Source: Planctomycetota bacterium | Lineage (GTDB): Bacteria; Planctomycetota; Phycisphaerae; Phycisphaerales; UBA1924 | Direction: 5' to 3' | NCBI GenBank assembly: GCA_030950285.1 | Contig: JAUZRR010000037.1 | Coordinates: forward strand, 62,001-126,000 | Length of the DNA: 64,000 nt | Made by a program: the position numbers and the translations under genes | Notes under the pieces: model-generated | The model's input: the letters and a program-made list of their open reading frames with translations, nothing else | Database searches by the model: none | Told to the model about the DNA's origin: nothing | Shown here: piece after piece, positions 17,680 through 25,213 of the stretch | Layout of the letters: every line of letters begins with the position of its first letter | Numbering within the stretch: the stretch's first letter is position 1

Positions 17680-18207
17680 TCACAGCTCGTCCCCGAGGGT
17701 GGTGAGTGTTTCGGTGGTGTCTGTCGGTTGGTTGGCGAGCCCCGCCGCGTCGAGTGAGATCGCCGCGAGCCCGGTCTCGAACGCGTCCTCATCCCAGTAC
17801 GCATCCATCGCGAGGTAGGCGTCGATATCGCTCTCGATCCCGGCCGCGAGGATATCCACGCCGGTGGTTGCGCCGCCCTCACTGGGCAGCGAGCCGGGGC
17901 GGGACATGACCATCACGACCGCGAGCAGCACCGCCGCAGCCGCGATCGTCGGTGCGGCAAACCAGAGCCACGCTCTGCGCGCACGGCCGGACACCAACGG
18001 GTCAGCCGCCGCGGCAGGTTCGGCGTGCAGCAGGTTGGTCGTCCGCATCGCGACGCGGTGGCTTGCATCCTCCCCGGCTTTGCGCTCCTGCGCACCGAGA
18101 CGGTCGAGCCGGGCCGCGAGGGCACGGATGTCCTCGGGGACCGGGGGGACCGGGGGGACCGGGGGGGGCTGCGAGTCTGCGGGTGGTTTGTGTTCCATGT
18201 CGTTCAT
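17680..18207 (-). CDS. membrane-anchored protein, putative anti-sigma partner
   Basis: This 175-residue protein has a cytoplasmic part of about 78 residues, one membrane helix (about 79-101, WLWFAAPTIAAAAVLLAVVMVM) and an acidic periplasmic end. The layout, and the four-base overlap with the ECF sigma gene before it, are those of an anti-sigma factor. The zinc-binding HxxxCxxC of the ZAS class is absent, so the call depends on position. Near the N-terminus VPPVPPVP is encoded by a 9-bp tandem repeat. Confidence 0.72.
   Translation of the reverse strand: MNDMEHKPPADSQPPPVPPVPPVPEDIRALAARLDRLGAQERKAGEDASHRVAMRTTNLLHAEPAAAADPLVSGRARRAWLWFAAPTIAAAAVLLAVVMVMSRPGSLPSEGGATTGVDILAAGIESDIDAYLAMDAYWDEDAFETGLAAISLDAAGLANQPTDTTETLTTLGDEL
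18136..18168. repeat. 9-bp tandem repeat in the anti-sigma gene
   Basis: Unit GGGGACCGG on the plus strand, more than three copies in a row. It encodes the repeated VPP in the protein. Because the unit is a multiple of three, changes in copy number would keep the frame. Confidence 0.75.
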
Positions 18208-18857
18208 CCTGTTCCCCGTGTTCCCCGTGTTCCCCGTGTTGCCTGTGGCGATGCTCGCTCACCCCCGAGTGCTGGCTCTTGCTGCTGGAGTTTGGTCCTG
18301 AGTTTGCGCAGCGCCCGGTGGTGCCGCGCCAGGAGTGTCCCGATCGGTTCTTCGAGCAACTCGGCCATCTGCTTGAAACTCAGCCCGGCGTGGTATCGCA
18401 ACTCCACGATCTCCCGGTCCGGCTTGGACAGCTCCATCATCGCGGCGCGAAGGTCCGCAGCCTCGGCCAGCGCGGGCAACCCCTCGCCGCTTTCGACCGC
18501 CTCGTTCCGCGCACTCCGCCGGAGTCGTGTTTCATTCCGTTCGCGTTTGAGGGAGCGGATGCGGTCCCGCACACGATTCATCGCGATACGGAAAAGCCAG
18601 GGCTCAAACTTGCCGTGCTCGGCGTACGCCCCGTCCCTGAGTTTGATCGCGATCGTTGCAAACACCGACTGGGTGACCTCCTCTGCCGCGTCGGGGTCTC
18701 CGAGGCGGCTCCTGGCCAGCGCAAAGACCCGCGGGCCGTATTCCTTCACGAGCGTTGTCCAGGCCGACCCATCGCCCGCCTGCGCAGCCGTTACCAAACC
18801 AGCCGTCTCGGCCGGGTCGAACGACCCCGCAGATGCTCTCGGCTCGGTCTCGGACAC
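18204..18857 (-). CDS. ECF-family RNA polymerase sigma factor
   Basis: The 217-residue protein has sigma region 2 at about residues 20-95 (ARSRLGDPDAAEEVTQSVF, then KFEPWLFRIAMNRVRDRIR). Region 4 is at about 135-190 (SKPDREIVELRYHAGLSFKQMAELL, then GTLLARHHRALRKLR). I chose the GTG at 18857, preceded by AAGGG, because upstream codons look non-coding and overlap the divergent DUF4286 gene. The stop overlaps the anti-sigma start. The C-terminus (TRGTRGTRGTG) is encoded by another 9-bp tandem repeat. It probably controls its own three-gene operon. Confidence 0.9.
   Translation of the reverse strand: MSETEPRASAGSFDPAETAGLVTAAQAGDGSAWTTLVKEYGPRVFALARSRLGDPDAAEEVTQSVFATIAIKLRDGAYAEHGKFEPWLFRIAMNRVRDRIRSLKRERNETRLRRSARNEAVESGEGLPALAEAADLRAAMMELSKPDREIVELRYHAGLSFKQMAELLEEPIGTLLARHHRALRKLRTKLQQQEPALGGERASPQATRGTRGTRGTG
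18212..18238. repeat. 9-bp tandem repeat at the sigma gene 3' end
   Basis: Unit TTCCCCGTG on the plus strand, three perfect copies. It encodes the C-terminal TRG repeats of the ECF sigma factor, a few bases before its stop. Confidence 0.8.
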
Positions 18858-18956
18858 ATCTACCCTTTCATCAGCACAACGCCCGACCACGCACCTGATT
18901 GCATATCCCCGCTGTGTTTGTGCGAGGTTCGGACCCGTCTGATACCTTACCGGCCT

Positions 18957-19265
18957 ATGGGCATGATCGCGTACACCGTCACCGCCGAACTCCCGACGCC
19001 CCGGCTGCGCGAGGTCTATATCGCCTGGCTTGCCAAAGGGCATGTCAACGACGTCATCGACGCCGGGGCCCTCTCCGGCTCCATCGTCCGGATCGACGAC
19101 CCGGCCGAACCCATCCGGGTCGAGACGCGGTATCTGTTCGCAAGCATCGAGGATCTCAACACCTATCTCCACGACCACGCCCCCGCACTCCGGGCCGACG
19201 GCTTGTCCCGGTTTGGTCCGGAAACCGGCGTCCGTTTCAGCCGAACCATCGGAGAGCTTGTCTAG
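18957..19265 (+). CDS. DUF4286 family protein
   Basis: This 102-residue protein matches DUF4286, small ferredoxin-fold-like proteins of unknown function: IAYTVTAELPTPRLREVYIAWLAKGHVNDVIDAGALSG at the start, RVETRYLFASIEDLNTYLHDHAPALRADGL in the middle, and a RFGPETGVRFSR ending. The start may be the ATG at 18957 or at 18963. No Shine-Dalgarno site precedes it; TACCTT at 18943-18948 lies eight bases upstream, so a leaderless message is possible. It diverges from the ECF sigma gene. Confidence 0.8.
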   Translation: MGMIAYTVTAELPTPRLREVYIAWLAKGHVNDVIDAGALSGSIVRIDDPAEPIRVETRYLFASIEDLNTYLHDHAPALRADGLSRFGPETGVRFSRTIGELV

Positions 19266-19364
19266 CACTGTTTCGGACGAACGCACGCGGGGTGCCGGGC
19301 GTCTACAAAGCGTCGTGCCGAGAGGGTTCGGCCGGCATCACCGCAAGAGAACAGGAACCAGTTC

Positions 19365-19985
19365 TTGGACCAACGGACCGACGAAAAGCTCGTGGAAGCC
19401 TACCGACAGGGGGAAACCGAGGTGTTTCGGCTCCTCGTCGAACGCTATCACGACGACCTGCTCCGGTTCCTGACCCGCCTCGCGGGCGATCGGCAGATCG
19501 CTGAGGACGCATTCCAGGACGCGTTCCTCCAGGTCCACCTCTCGCTGGGATCATTCGATACAAGCCGCAGATTTCGACCATGGTTGTTTACGATCGCGGC
19601 GAACAAAGCCCGGGACCTCCTGCGTAAGAGAGGGAGAAGGCAGACCCTCGAGCTCTCCGCCCCGATCGGATCGGCCGGCGGGGGATCTGGCGACGGCGGG
19701 AGCTTTATCGACCTGTTGGAGGTCGAGGTCCCGCCGCCGGACACCGGGCTGCTGGCTGAGGAGCGTGACGAGATGGTCCAGCGGGCGTTGGATCGGCTGA
19801 GCGACCCCCTGCGGGAGATTCTGCTGCTGGCGTACTTTCAGCGGCTGAGCTACGCCCAGGTCGCCGACGAGTTGGGTATCCCGCTGGGAACGGTCAAATC
19901 GAGGTTGCACGGCGCAGTCGCCAGCTTTGCCAAAAACTGGCGTGAAGTCTCCACCGAGCGGGAACGACCCGCCAATCAGGAATGA
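19365..19985 (+). CDS. ECF-family RNA polymerase sigma factor, second
   Basis: The 206-residue protein has region 2 at about residues 12-82 (LVERYHDDLLRFLTRL, AEDAFQDAFLQVHLSL, FRPWLFTIAANKARDLL). A Gly/Ser-rich linker follows, then region 4 at about 135-190 (LSDPLREILLLAYFQRLSYAQVADELGIPLGTVKSRLH). The start is a TTG with AGGA about nine bases before. It precedes the prepilin-like fusion gene, 13 bp apart, which takes the place an anti-sigma gene usually holds. Confidence 0.93.
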   Translation: MDQRTDEKLVEAYRQGETEVFRLLVERYHDDLLRFLTRLAGDRQIAEDAFQDAFLQVHLSLGSFDTSRRFRPWLFTIAANKARDLLRKRGRRQTLELSAPIGSAGGGSGDGGSFIDLLEVEVPPPDTGLLAEERDEMVQRALDRLSDPLREILLLAYFQRLSYAQVADELGIPLGTVKSRLHGAVASFAKNWREVSTERERPANQE

Positions 19986-19998
19986 GGAACACGGGCCG

Positions 19999-21318
19999 AT
20001 GGACGAGCACCAGAACCCACCCCCACCCCCACCCCCACCCCCGGACCCAGACCCAGACCACACCGGCATCACGCCCCGGCTCTCGACCGAGGATGCGCGC
20101 GCACTCGAAGCCTTTTTCGACGCCGACTGCCAGCTCGATCGTGTACCCGATGCGCTCCGACCCAGAGCCGAGCGGGCCGCGGCGTTGTTCGGCCTGCTCG
20201 AATCGAGCCCGATCGAAGGCCGCCAGGGCCGTATCTCCCACGTGCTCAGCCGGATCGGCCGGGCTGGTCGGCCGGGTGTCGAGACGGCAGGTTCAGCGGT
20301 GCCCCCTCGCTCGCGCGAGGGGCTCTATGAGGGAGATGCGGCGGTGCTCCTCAACAACGATGCCGAGGCGCTCGATGCCTGGGTACTCGCCGGGTTCGAT
20401 GTCGAGCGTGTACCGGCCTCGCTGCGCGATCGGGCCCGTGCCCACGAAGCGCTCGCCGCCCTCGCGACAGCCCCCGGCCCGCACGCGCCGTCGCAGTTTG
20501 AGCGAGCCCATCTCGTCGAACGCACCATGACCCGCATCGCCGAGGCTGTCGAGACCGGGCAGACGCTCGAGCCCGAGCTCTCGATCCCGACGCGCAACCG
20601 GATGGCGGATATTTTGTCAGTGGCTGCGGTCCTGCTCATCGCGGTGTCGGTGCTCTGGCCGGTGATGTCCCGCGTGCGGGACAGCTCGAGGCAGGCCGAG
20701 TGTGCTGCCAACATGCGGGGGGTCGCCCACGCCTTGGGCGCCTATACACAGGACAACGACGACATGCTCCCGATGGTGACGGCGGGCTTTGGAAGCAGCC
20801 CCTGGTGGAACGTCGGCCGCGACCCGACCAGCTCGAACTCGGCCAACCTCTACACCCTCGCCCGCGAGCAGTACGCCAGGCTCGCGGAGATGGCGTGCCC
20901 GGGCAACCCCCGCGCGATCACCGCCCCGCGGTCGCTCGACGCCCGCGACTGGTCCACGCTCGACGAAATCAGCTACAGCTACCGGGTCATGGCCCGCCCC
21001 GAGCGGTCGATCTGGGGCACCCCCTCCCAGCTCGTGGTCGTCGCCGATCGCTCGCCGGTGGTGCTCCGGGCGGTGCGTGGGCAGGTGATTTACCCGATGG
21101 AATCGAGCCCCAACCACCGCGGACAGGGGCAGCACGCGCTCACCGCCGACGGGGCCGCGCAGTGGATGGATACCCCGGTGCTTCCCAGTGGCGACAACAT
21201 CTGGTTGCCCAAACCGATCGAGATGATTATTGATTTTGCCGCCCGCCGTCGGGGGATTGACCCGATCCATGGCACCGAGGCCCCCGCGGATCGGCAGGAT
21301 TCGTTCGTCGGACCATGA
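19999..21318 (+). CDS. anchored protein joining a repeated N-terminal domain to a prepilin-like domain
   Basis: This 439-residue protein begins with a polyproline run (7-15). Two similar segments follow, about 30-71 and 120-160, each with the pattern DA.AL.A......V.RVP..LR.RA. A membrane helix lies at about 204-222. Beyond it the sequence (RQAECAANMRGVAHALGAYTQDN, and SPNHRGQG...ADGAAQW near the end) matches the periplasmic part of planctomycete DUF1559-like prepilins with their H-x9-DG type motif. There is no prepilin-peptidase motif FTLIE. Residues 101-110 are encoded by a copy of the palindromic dispersed element. Following an ECF sigma gene, the cytoplasmic half may be an anti-sigma module; that is inference. 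Confidence 0.8.
   Translation: MDEHQNPPPPPPPPPDPDPDHTGITPRLSTEDARALEAFFDADCQLDRVPDALRPRAERAAALFGLLESSPIEGRQGRISHVLSRIGRAGRPGVETAGSAVPPRSREGLYEGDAAVLLNNDAEALDAWVLAGFDVERVPASLRDRARAHEALAALATAPGPHAPSQFERAHLVERTMTRIAEAVETGQTLEPELSIPTRNRMADILSVAAVLLIAVSVLWPVMSRVRDSSRQAECAANMRGVAHALGAYTQDNDDMLPMVTAGFGSSPWWNVGRDPTSSNSANLYTLAREQYARLAEMACPGNPRAITAPRSLDARDWSTLDEISYSYRVMARPERSIWGTPSQLVVVADRSPVVLRAVRGQVIYPMESSPNHRGQGQHALTADGAAQWMDTPVLPSGDNIWLPKPIEMIIDFAARRRGIDPIHGTEAPADRQDSFVGP
20301..20327 (-). repeat. palindromic dispersed element inside a coding sequence
   Basis: Reverse-oriented copy, one base from consensus, within the prepilin-like gene. Its 27 bases add nine codons (reading PPRSREGLY) without breaking the frame, between the two N-terminal repeat segments of that protein. 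Confidence 0.85.
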
Positions 21319-21459
21319 TCCACCCTGCTGTTTCTCTTGCTCGGGCGGGGTGAGCGGGCTAGGCTTTCTGCCCCACAACGGGAACGGTTCGGCGTGTGTC
21401 CGGCCGGATTCAGCACACCCCGATTCCCGACCCTCGGGGATGTCCAGGAGAGGATGCTC

Positions 21460-21771
21460 ATGTCGAAGAACAAGGTCCACAAGGGCTTTCTCAAGCGCAT
21501 CCGGGTGAGCAAGACCGGGAAGGTCCGCCACCGCACCGCGTTTCACAAGCACCTCAGCTCCAACAAGAGCGGCAAGCGCCTGCGCCAGCTCCGCAAGGAC
21601 CGGTACATGGCCGGCCCCGACGCCAAGCGGCTCGAGAAGATGCTCTTCCGCCGTCTGCGGGGGCGCAACCAGCCGCGTGCTGCGCTGCGTCGTTCGCCTT
21701 CGCCCGAGCAGAAGGCCGAGATGCGTGCCGCCGCCGCCGCAGCAGCCGCCGCTGCCGAGAGCAACAGCTAA
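21460..21771 (+). CDS. rpmI: 50S ribosomal protein L35 with C-terminal extension
   Basis: The first 65 residues match L35 (KNKVHKGFLKRIRVSKTGKVRHRTAFHKHLSSNKSGKRLRQLRK). L35 is normally about 65 residues; here a further 38 residues follow, basic at first and then an alanine run of ten. The ATG at 21460 is chosen because AGGAG at 21446-21450 is at the right distance; an ATG at 21454 would add two residues. It precedes rplT, but infC, usual before rpmI, is not upstream in this window. Confidence 0.93.
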   Translation: MSKNKVHKGFLKRIRVSKTGKVRHRTAFHKHLSSNKSGKRLRQLRKDRYMAGPDAKRLEKMLFRRLRGRNQPRAALRRSPSPEQKAEMRAAAAAAAAAAESNS

Positions 21772-21913
21772 ACGAACGACGCGGGACCGCCACCGCGTAT
21801 TGAGTACAGACGTCGGGGATCAGCCCCGCCACTCGCCCACCGCATTCATGCCCGACGGGAACCAAGCTCAGCCATGACCGGCTGCCCCCGTTCGGACGGA
21901 AGGAGAACCGACC

Positions 21914-22288
21914 ATGCCACGCGCACGCATCGGTGCAGCCCGCACCAGAAAGCGTACCCGTATCCTCCGCGAAGCCCGCGGCTATTACGGACGCACCAAG
22001 AACCACCGCTACCTCGCCCGCAACGCCGTCCGCCGCGCCGGGACCAACGCCTTCCGTGACCGTCGCGCCCGCAAGCGTGACTTCCGGCGGCTCTGGATCA
22101 CCCGCATCACCGCGGCCTGCCGGATGCGCGGCTCACGCTACAGCCAGTTCATCAACGGCGCAAAGATGGCTGGCATCGACCTCAACCGCAAGATGCTCAG
22201 CCAGATCGCGATCGAAGACCCGGCACTCTTCGACAAACTCGTCGAGATCGCCGTCCCCGCCAGTCGCGCGACACCCGCCAAGGTCTGA
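21914..22288 (+). CDS. rplT: 50S ribosomal protein L20
   Basis: A 124-residue L20, needed for early assembly of the large subunit. The N-terminal basic helix region (RTRKRTRILREARGYYGRTKNHRYLARNAVRRA) and the globular end (RLWITRITAACRMRG, YSQFINGAKMAGIDLNRKMLSQIA) are intact. The size is typical. GAAGGAG lies before the start. In other bacteria L20 represses rpmI-rplT through the leader; the 142-bp rpmI-rplT gap could hold such a site, but I cannot identify one. Confidence 0.97.
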   Translation: MPRARIGAARTRKRTRILREARGYYGRTKNHRYLARNAVRRAGTNAFRDRRARKRDFRRLWITRITAACRMRGSRYSQFINGAKMAGIDLNRKMLSQIAIEDPALFDKLVEIAVPASRATPAKV

Positions 22289-22345
22289 GCACCAGCCCGG
22301 GTTCACCCGGTTGTGTACAGCTTGGCCCGCTGACCTGATACCATT

Positions 22346-22387
22346 CGCCGTCCGGCCGGAACACTCCGACCGGACGGCGGTTTTCTT
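22346..22387 (+). terminator. rho-independent terminator after rplT
   Basis: A 10-bp stem (CGCCGTCCGG at 22346-22355 with its complement at 22370-22379), a 14-base loop, then a T-rich run to about 22387. It ends the rpmI-rplT unit 58 bp past the rplT stop. Confidence 0.85.
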
Positions 22388-22405
22388 TGCCCGGAGGGCG
22401 TTTCG

Positions 22406-23062
22406 ATGAGCGGCTGGTGGGTCTCGACAGCGTGGGATATCTCGCCGTTTACGCTGCTTTCGTGGGTGCTCTGGGTGATCGGGTCGATCACACTCCACGA
22501 ACTCGCCCACGGCTGGGCTGCGATCCGCTGCGGCGACCGCACCCCGATCGAACTGGGGCACATGACCCCCAACCCGCTGGTCCACATGGGCGGGATGAGC
22601 CTGATCGTCTTCGGGCTCTTCGGCTTTGCATGGGGCGCGATGCCGGTCAACCCCTCGCGCTTTCGCCGCGAGCACGACGACGCCCTGGTCGCTTTTGCAG
22701 GCCCGGCGATGAACCTCTCGCTGGCGTTCATCGCGGCGGCCCTGCTCACAGTCTGGAACAAGATCGCGGCTGCCAATTTGATGGTCGGCGGCACCTTCGA
22801 CACCAACCTGGTGATGTTCCTGTGGTCGGGCGTGTTCCTGAACATCGCGCTGGCGATTTTCAATATGGTCCCGATCCCGCCGCTCGACGGCTCGCGCATC
22901 CTTGCGTCGTTCTCCCTCCCCTACGCACGGTTGATGTCGAGCGAGCAGGGCCGAACCGTCGGCCTCATCGGGTTCCTTGCGATCTTCTGGTTCGGGGGGC
23001 GGTTTCTGGTCCCGGCCGCGATCAGCATCGGCGAAGCGTTGCTTGCACTGCTGAAGTTTTGA
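22406..23062 (+). CDS. site-2 protease-like M50 membrane metalloprotease
   Basis: This 218-residue membrane protein has the zinc motif HELAH at residues 31-35 inside the first helix and the third-ligand region NMVPIPPLDGSRIL at about 153-166 (Asp161). Several helices fill the rest. It lacks PDZ or CBS domains, so it belongs to the compact M50 group, which cleaves membrane-embedded substrates; the substrate is unknown. GGAGG stands before the ATG. The small size and position behind ribosomal genes give no hint of a partner. Confidence 0.88.
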   Translation: MSGWWVSTAWDISPFTLLSWVLWVIGSITLHELAHGWAAIRCGDRTPIELGHMTPNPLVHMGGMSLIVFGLFGFAWGAMPVNPSRFRREHDDALVAFAGPAMNLSLAFIAAALLTVWNKIAAANLMVGGTFDTNLVMFLWSGVFLNIALAIFNMVPIPPLDGSRILASFSLPYARLMSSEQGRTVGLIGFLAIFWFGGRFLVPAAISIGEALLALLKF

Positions 23063-23104
23063 GTGCTGTTGTTCCAGTGCGTTGTTCGTCAGAGTTGGTG
23101 GGTT

Positions 23105-23131
23105 GTCCCCTCGCTTGCGCGAGGGGCTCTA
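23105..23131 (-). repeat. palindromic dispersed element, reverse copy of an inverted pair
   Basis: Reverse-oriented 27-bp copy facing the forward copy 45 bp further on. Both lie between the tails of the convergent M50 protease and ureohydrolase genes. Confidence 0.85.
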
Positions 23132-23176
23132 CTATGGGCTCAACGCAGGATTTTTGCAGGAACATGTGGACGCCGA

Positions 23177-23203
23177 TAGAGCCCCTCGCGCAAGCGAGGA
23201 GAC
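23177..23203 (+). repeat. palindromic dispersed element, forward copy of an inverted pair
   Basis: Forward copy with one change in the right arm (GCGAGGAG). With the copy at 23105 it forms an inverted pair like the REPIN/BIME arrangements of other bacteria. Confidence 0.85.
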
Positions 23204-23291
23204 ATAGCAACATCCACGGGCCGCTGCAAAAACGCGCAAGAAAACAGGTCTTTCGTGGAAGAGCACAACTTGTAGTATACTCCAGAGCGGC

Positions 23292-24311
23292 TTAGCTCTG
23301 GCTCATCAGCGCCGCCATGCAGAGTCGGAACAGCACCCGCGCCCCGACGTTCGCGTCCCAGGTGTTGCCGTCCGAACTCGGCGCGACCTCGACAAGATCG
23401 CACCCGACGATCTGCCTGCCGCTGGTTGCCAGCGAGTGCAGCAGGAGTGACGCCTCGCGGAATCCCAACCCGCCCGGCACCGGCGTCCCCGTGTTCGGGC
23501 AGAGCGACGGGTCGAGGCCGTCGATATCAAACGTGACATACACCCGCTCGGGCAACGGCTTGATGATCCGATCGCAGGTCGCGGCGAACCCTTCGCCGTG
23601 CGCGATGCTGTCGAAGAGGTCGTCGTCGTAGTGCGTGTGGACACGATCGCCCTGCGACGCGGCGTACTCGGTCTCCCCCCGGCTCAGGTCACGGATACCG
23701 ACCTGCACCAGTTGCGTCACGCCGGCGGTCTCTTCGAGCATGTTGTGCATCACCGAGGCGTGGGAGTATCGGAACCCCTCGAACGCGGGGCGGAGGTCCA
23801 TGTGCGCGTCGATCTGGAGCACGCCGATCGTGCTGTGGGTTTCGGCGCACGCACGGATCGCCCCGAGCGAGACCGCGTGCTCACCGCCGAGCAGGCAGGG
23901 GACTTTGCCCTCGGCCAGTGCTGCCGCTGCGCGCTCGTGGACGAGCGCGTTGGCTTGCGCGCACAACGAATCGACAAGCGCCACGGCTTTGTCGTCCGAG
24001 GTTTCGGCGCCGCCTCGTTCGATGATCGGCCCGGCGAGCCTGCGCGCCTCGCGGCCCCATTTTACGAATCGCTCGTCGGGCTCCTCCTGATAGATACCGG
24101 CTTGCCATGCCTCGCCAAACCGTCGGTCAAAGAGATCGACCTGCGCCGAGGCTTCGCGCACGGCTGCCGGTCCCTGTTCGGTCCCGCCGCCGTAGGAGAC
24201 GGTTGCCTCGAGCGGGACGGGGATGACGACGAGCTTTGATTGCTCCCGGTTGAATGGAAGGCCGAAGATTCCCAAGGAAAGGTCGGCCGCGGCATTTGGA
24301 TCGAAGGGCAT
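23292..24311 (-). CDS. ureohydrolase (agmatinase/arginase/formiminoglutamase family)
   Basis: The 339-residue protein has all manganese-binding motifs of the ureohydrolases: GGEH at 142-145, DAHMD at 168-172, SHAS at 183-186 and FDIDGLDPS at 261-269. These enzymes release urea, or formamide, from guanidino or formimino substrates. The motifs do not settle the substrate; agmatinase and formimidoylglutamase are the main options. The ATG at 24311 follows a full AGGAGG. No polyamine or histidine genes lie beside it. Confidence 0.9.
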   Translation of the reverse strand: MPFDPNAAADLSLGIFGLPFNREQSKLVVIPVPLEATVSYGGGTEQGPAAVREASAQVDLFDRRFGEAWQAGIYQEEPDERFVKWGREARRLAGPIIERGGAETSDDKAVALVDSLCAQANALVHERAAAALAEGKVPCLLGGEHAVSLGAIRACAETHSTIGVLQIDAHMDLRPAFEGFRYSHASVMHNMLEETAGVTQLVQVGIRDLSRGETEYAASQGDRVHTHYDDDLFDSIAHGEGFAATCDRIIKPLPERVYVTFDIDGLDPSLCPNTGTPVPGGLGFREASLLLHSLATSGRQIVGCDLVEVAPSSDGNTWDANVGARVLFRLCMAALMSQS

Positions 24312-24433
24312 AAGGTGCCTCCTGAGGGTCGCGGCGGACGATAGCCGGACCCGGCCCGCTATGCTCATGGGAGGGAAAACGGGTTGATTTCGACCGGCCG
24401 CGAGCCTGTTGATTCGACGCAAGGAGCCGCGAG

Positions 24434-25213
24434 ATGACCGAACAACCACCCCGGGCCGGCGAACCAGAGCCAGGAGACGCTGCGAACGGGCCGAGCGATC
24501 CGATCGACCCGATCGACCTTGAGCCGCGCGCGCAGGAACCCGCCCAACCAAAGAAGAGCCGGACCATATCGTCCAGCGGGCCGGGTCCGGCAAATCTTGA
24601 CGCGCCGGGCCTGCTCGACGACTTCGACGAGGACGCGGACTTCGAGTCCGACCCCGAGGTCGAGCGGGTGGTCAAGGGCATCCCGGTCGAGAACGCCGGC
24701 TCGACCGCAGCCGCGCACCGCAAGTCGGTGTTCAAGCCGACGGGCGAGCCGTTGTGCAAGTCGTCAGCGTGGAAGGTGCCGGGCACCATCGGCGCGGGTG
24801 TCACCGTGCTCGCGGCTGTGCTCGCGGGGGTCTATGCCGAGCACTCGGTCTGGGCGTACGTGCTCATCACGCTCTACTGGGCGGTGCTGCACACCGCGAT
24901 CGGGCTCGGGGCGCTGGTGCTTTCGTCGTTGTTGCTCGGGCGTCGCGTCGGTTCCTTCGAGGGCGCAGCGGCCCGGATGCTGCTGGCGGTGTCGCTCTTT
25001 CTGGTTGTCTACAGCCTGAAGATCCCGATCACCGGGGGCAAGCTCGAAGAGGTCATCCTGGCTGCGGCGGTGTACTTCGGCGGCCTTGTCGTCGCGTTCC
25101 GGCTTGCGCCGCGTGATGCCGGGGTCATCGGTGCAGCCCACTTCGGCGTGGCGCTGCTGCTCGTGCTCGGCGGGCTGTTGCAGGGGGCGATCTCCAGCGG
25201 GGCGGCCGGGTGA
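24434..25213 (+). CDS. multi-pass membrane protein of unknown function
   Basis: This 259-residue protein has a disordered acidic N-terminus of about 110 residues and then five or six hydrophobic helices between about 115 and 255. I do not recognise it. AAGGAG precedes the ATG. The 3' end overlaps galK by four bases (GTGA), so the two are co-translated; a link to galactose uptake is not supported by any motif. Confidence 0.7.
   Translation: MTEQPPRAGEPEPGDAANGPSDPIDPIDLEPRAQEPAQPKKSRTISSSGPGPANLDAPGLLDDFDEDADFESDPEVERVVKGIPVENAGSTAAAHRKSVFKPTGEPLCKSSAWKVPGTIGAGVTVLAAVLAGVYAEHSVWAYVLITLYWAVLHTAIGLGALVLSSLLLGRRVGSFEGAAARMLLAVSLFLVVYSLKIPITGGKLEEVILAAAVYFGGLVVAFRLAPRDAGVIGAAHFGVALLLVLGGLLQGAISSGAAG

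Noticed and set aside
17662-17683. GTG at 17683 as start of the secreted coiled protein
   Set aside because: It gives a neat four-base overlap, but the ATG at 17662 has a better ribosome site and a cleaner signal peptide.
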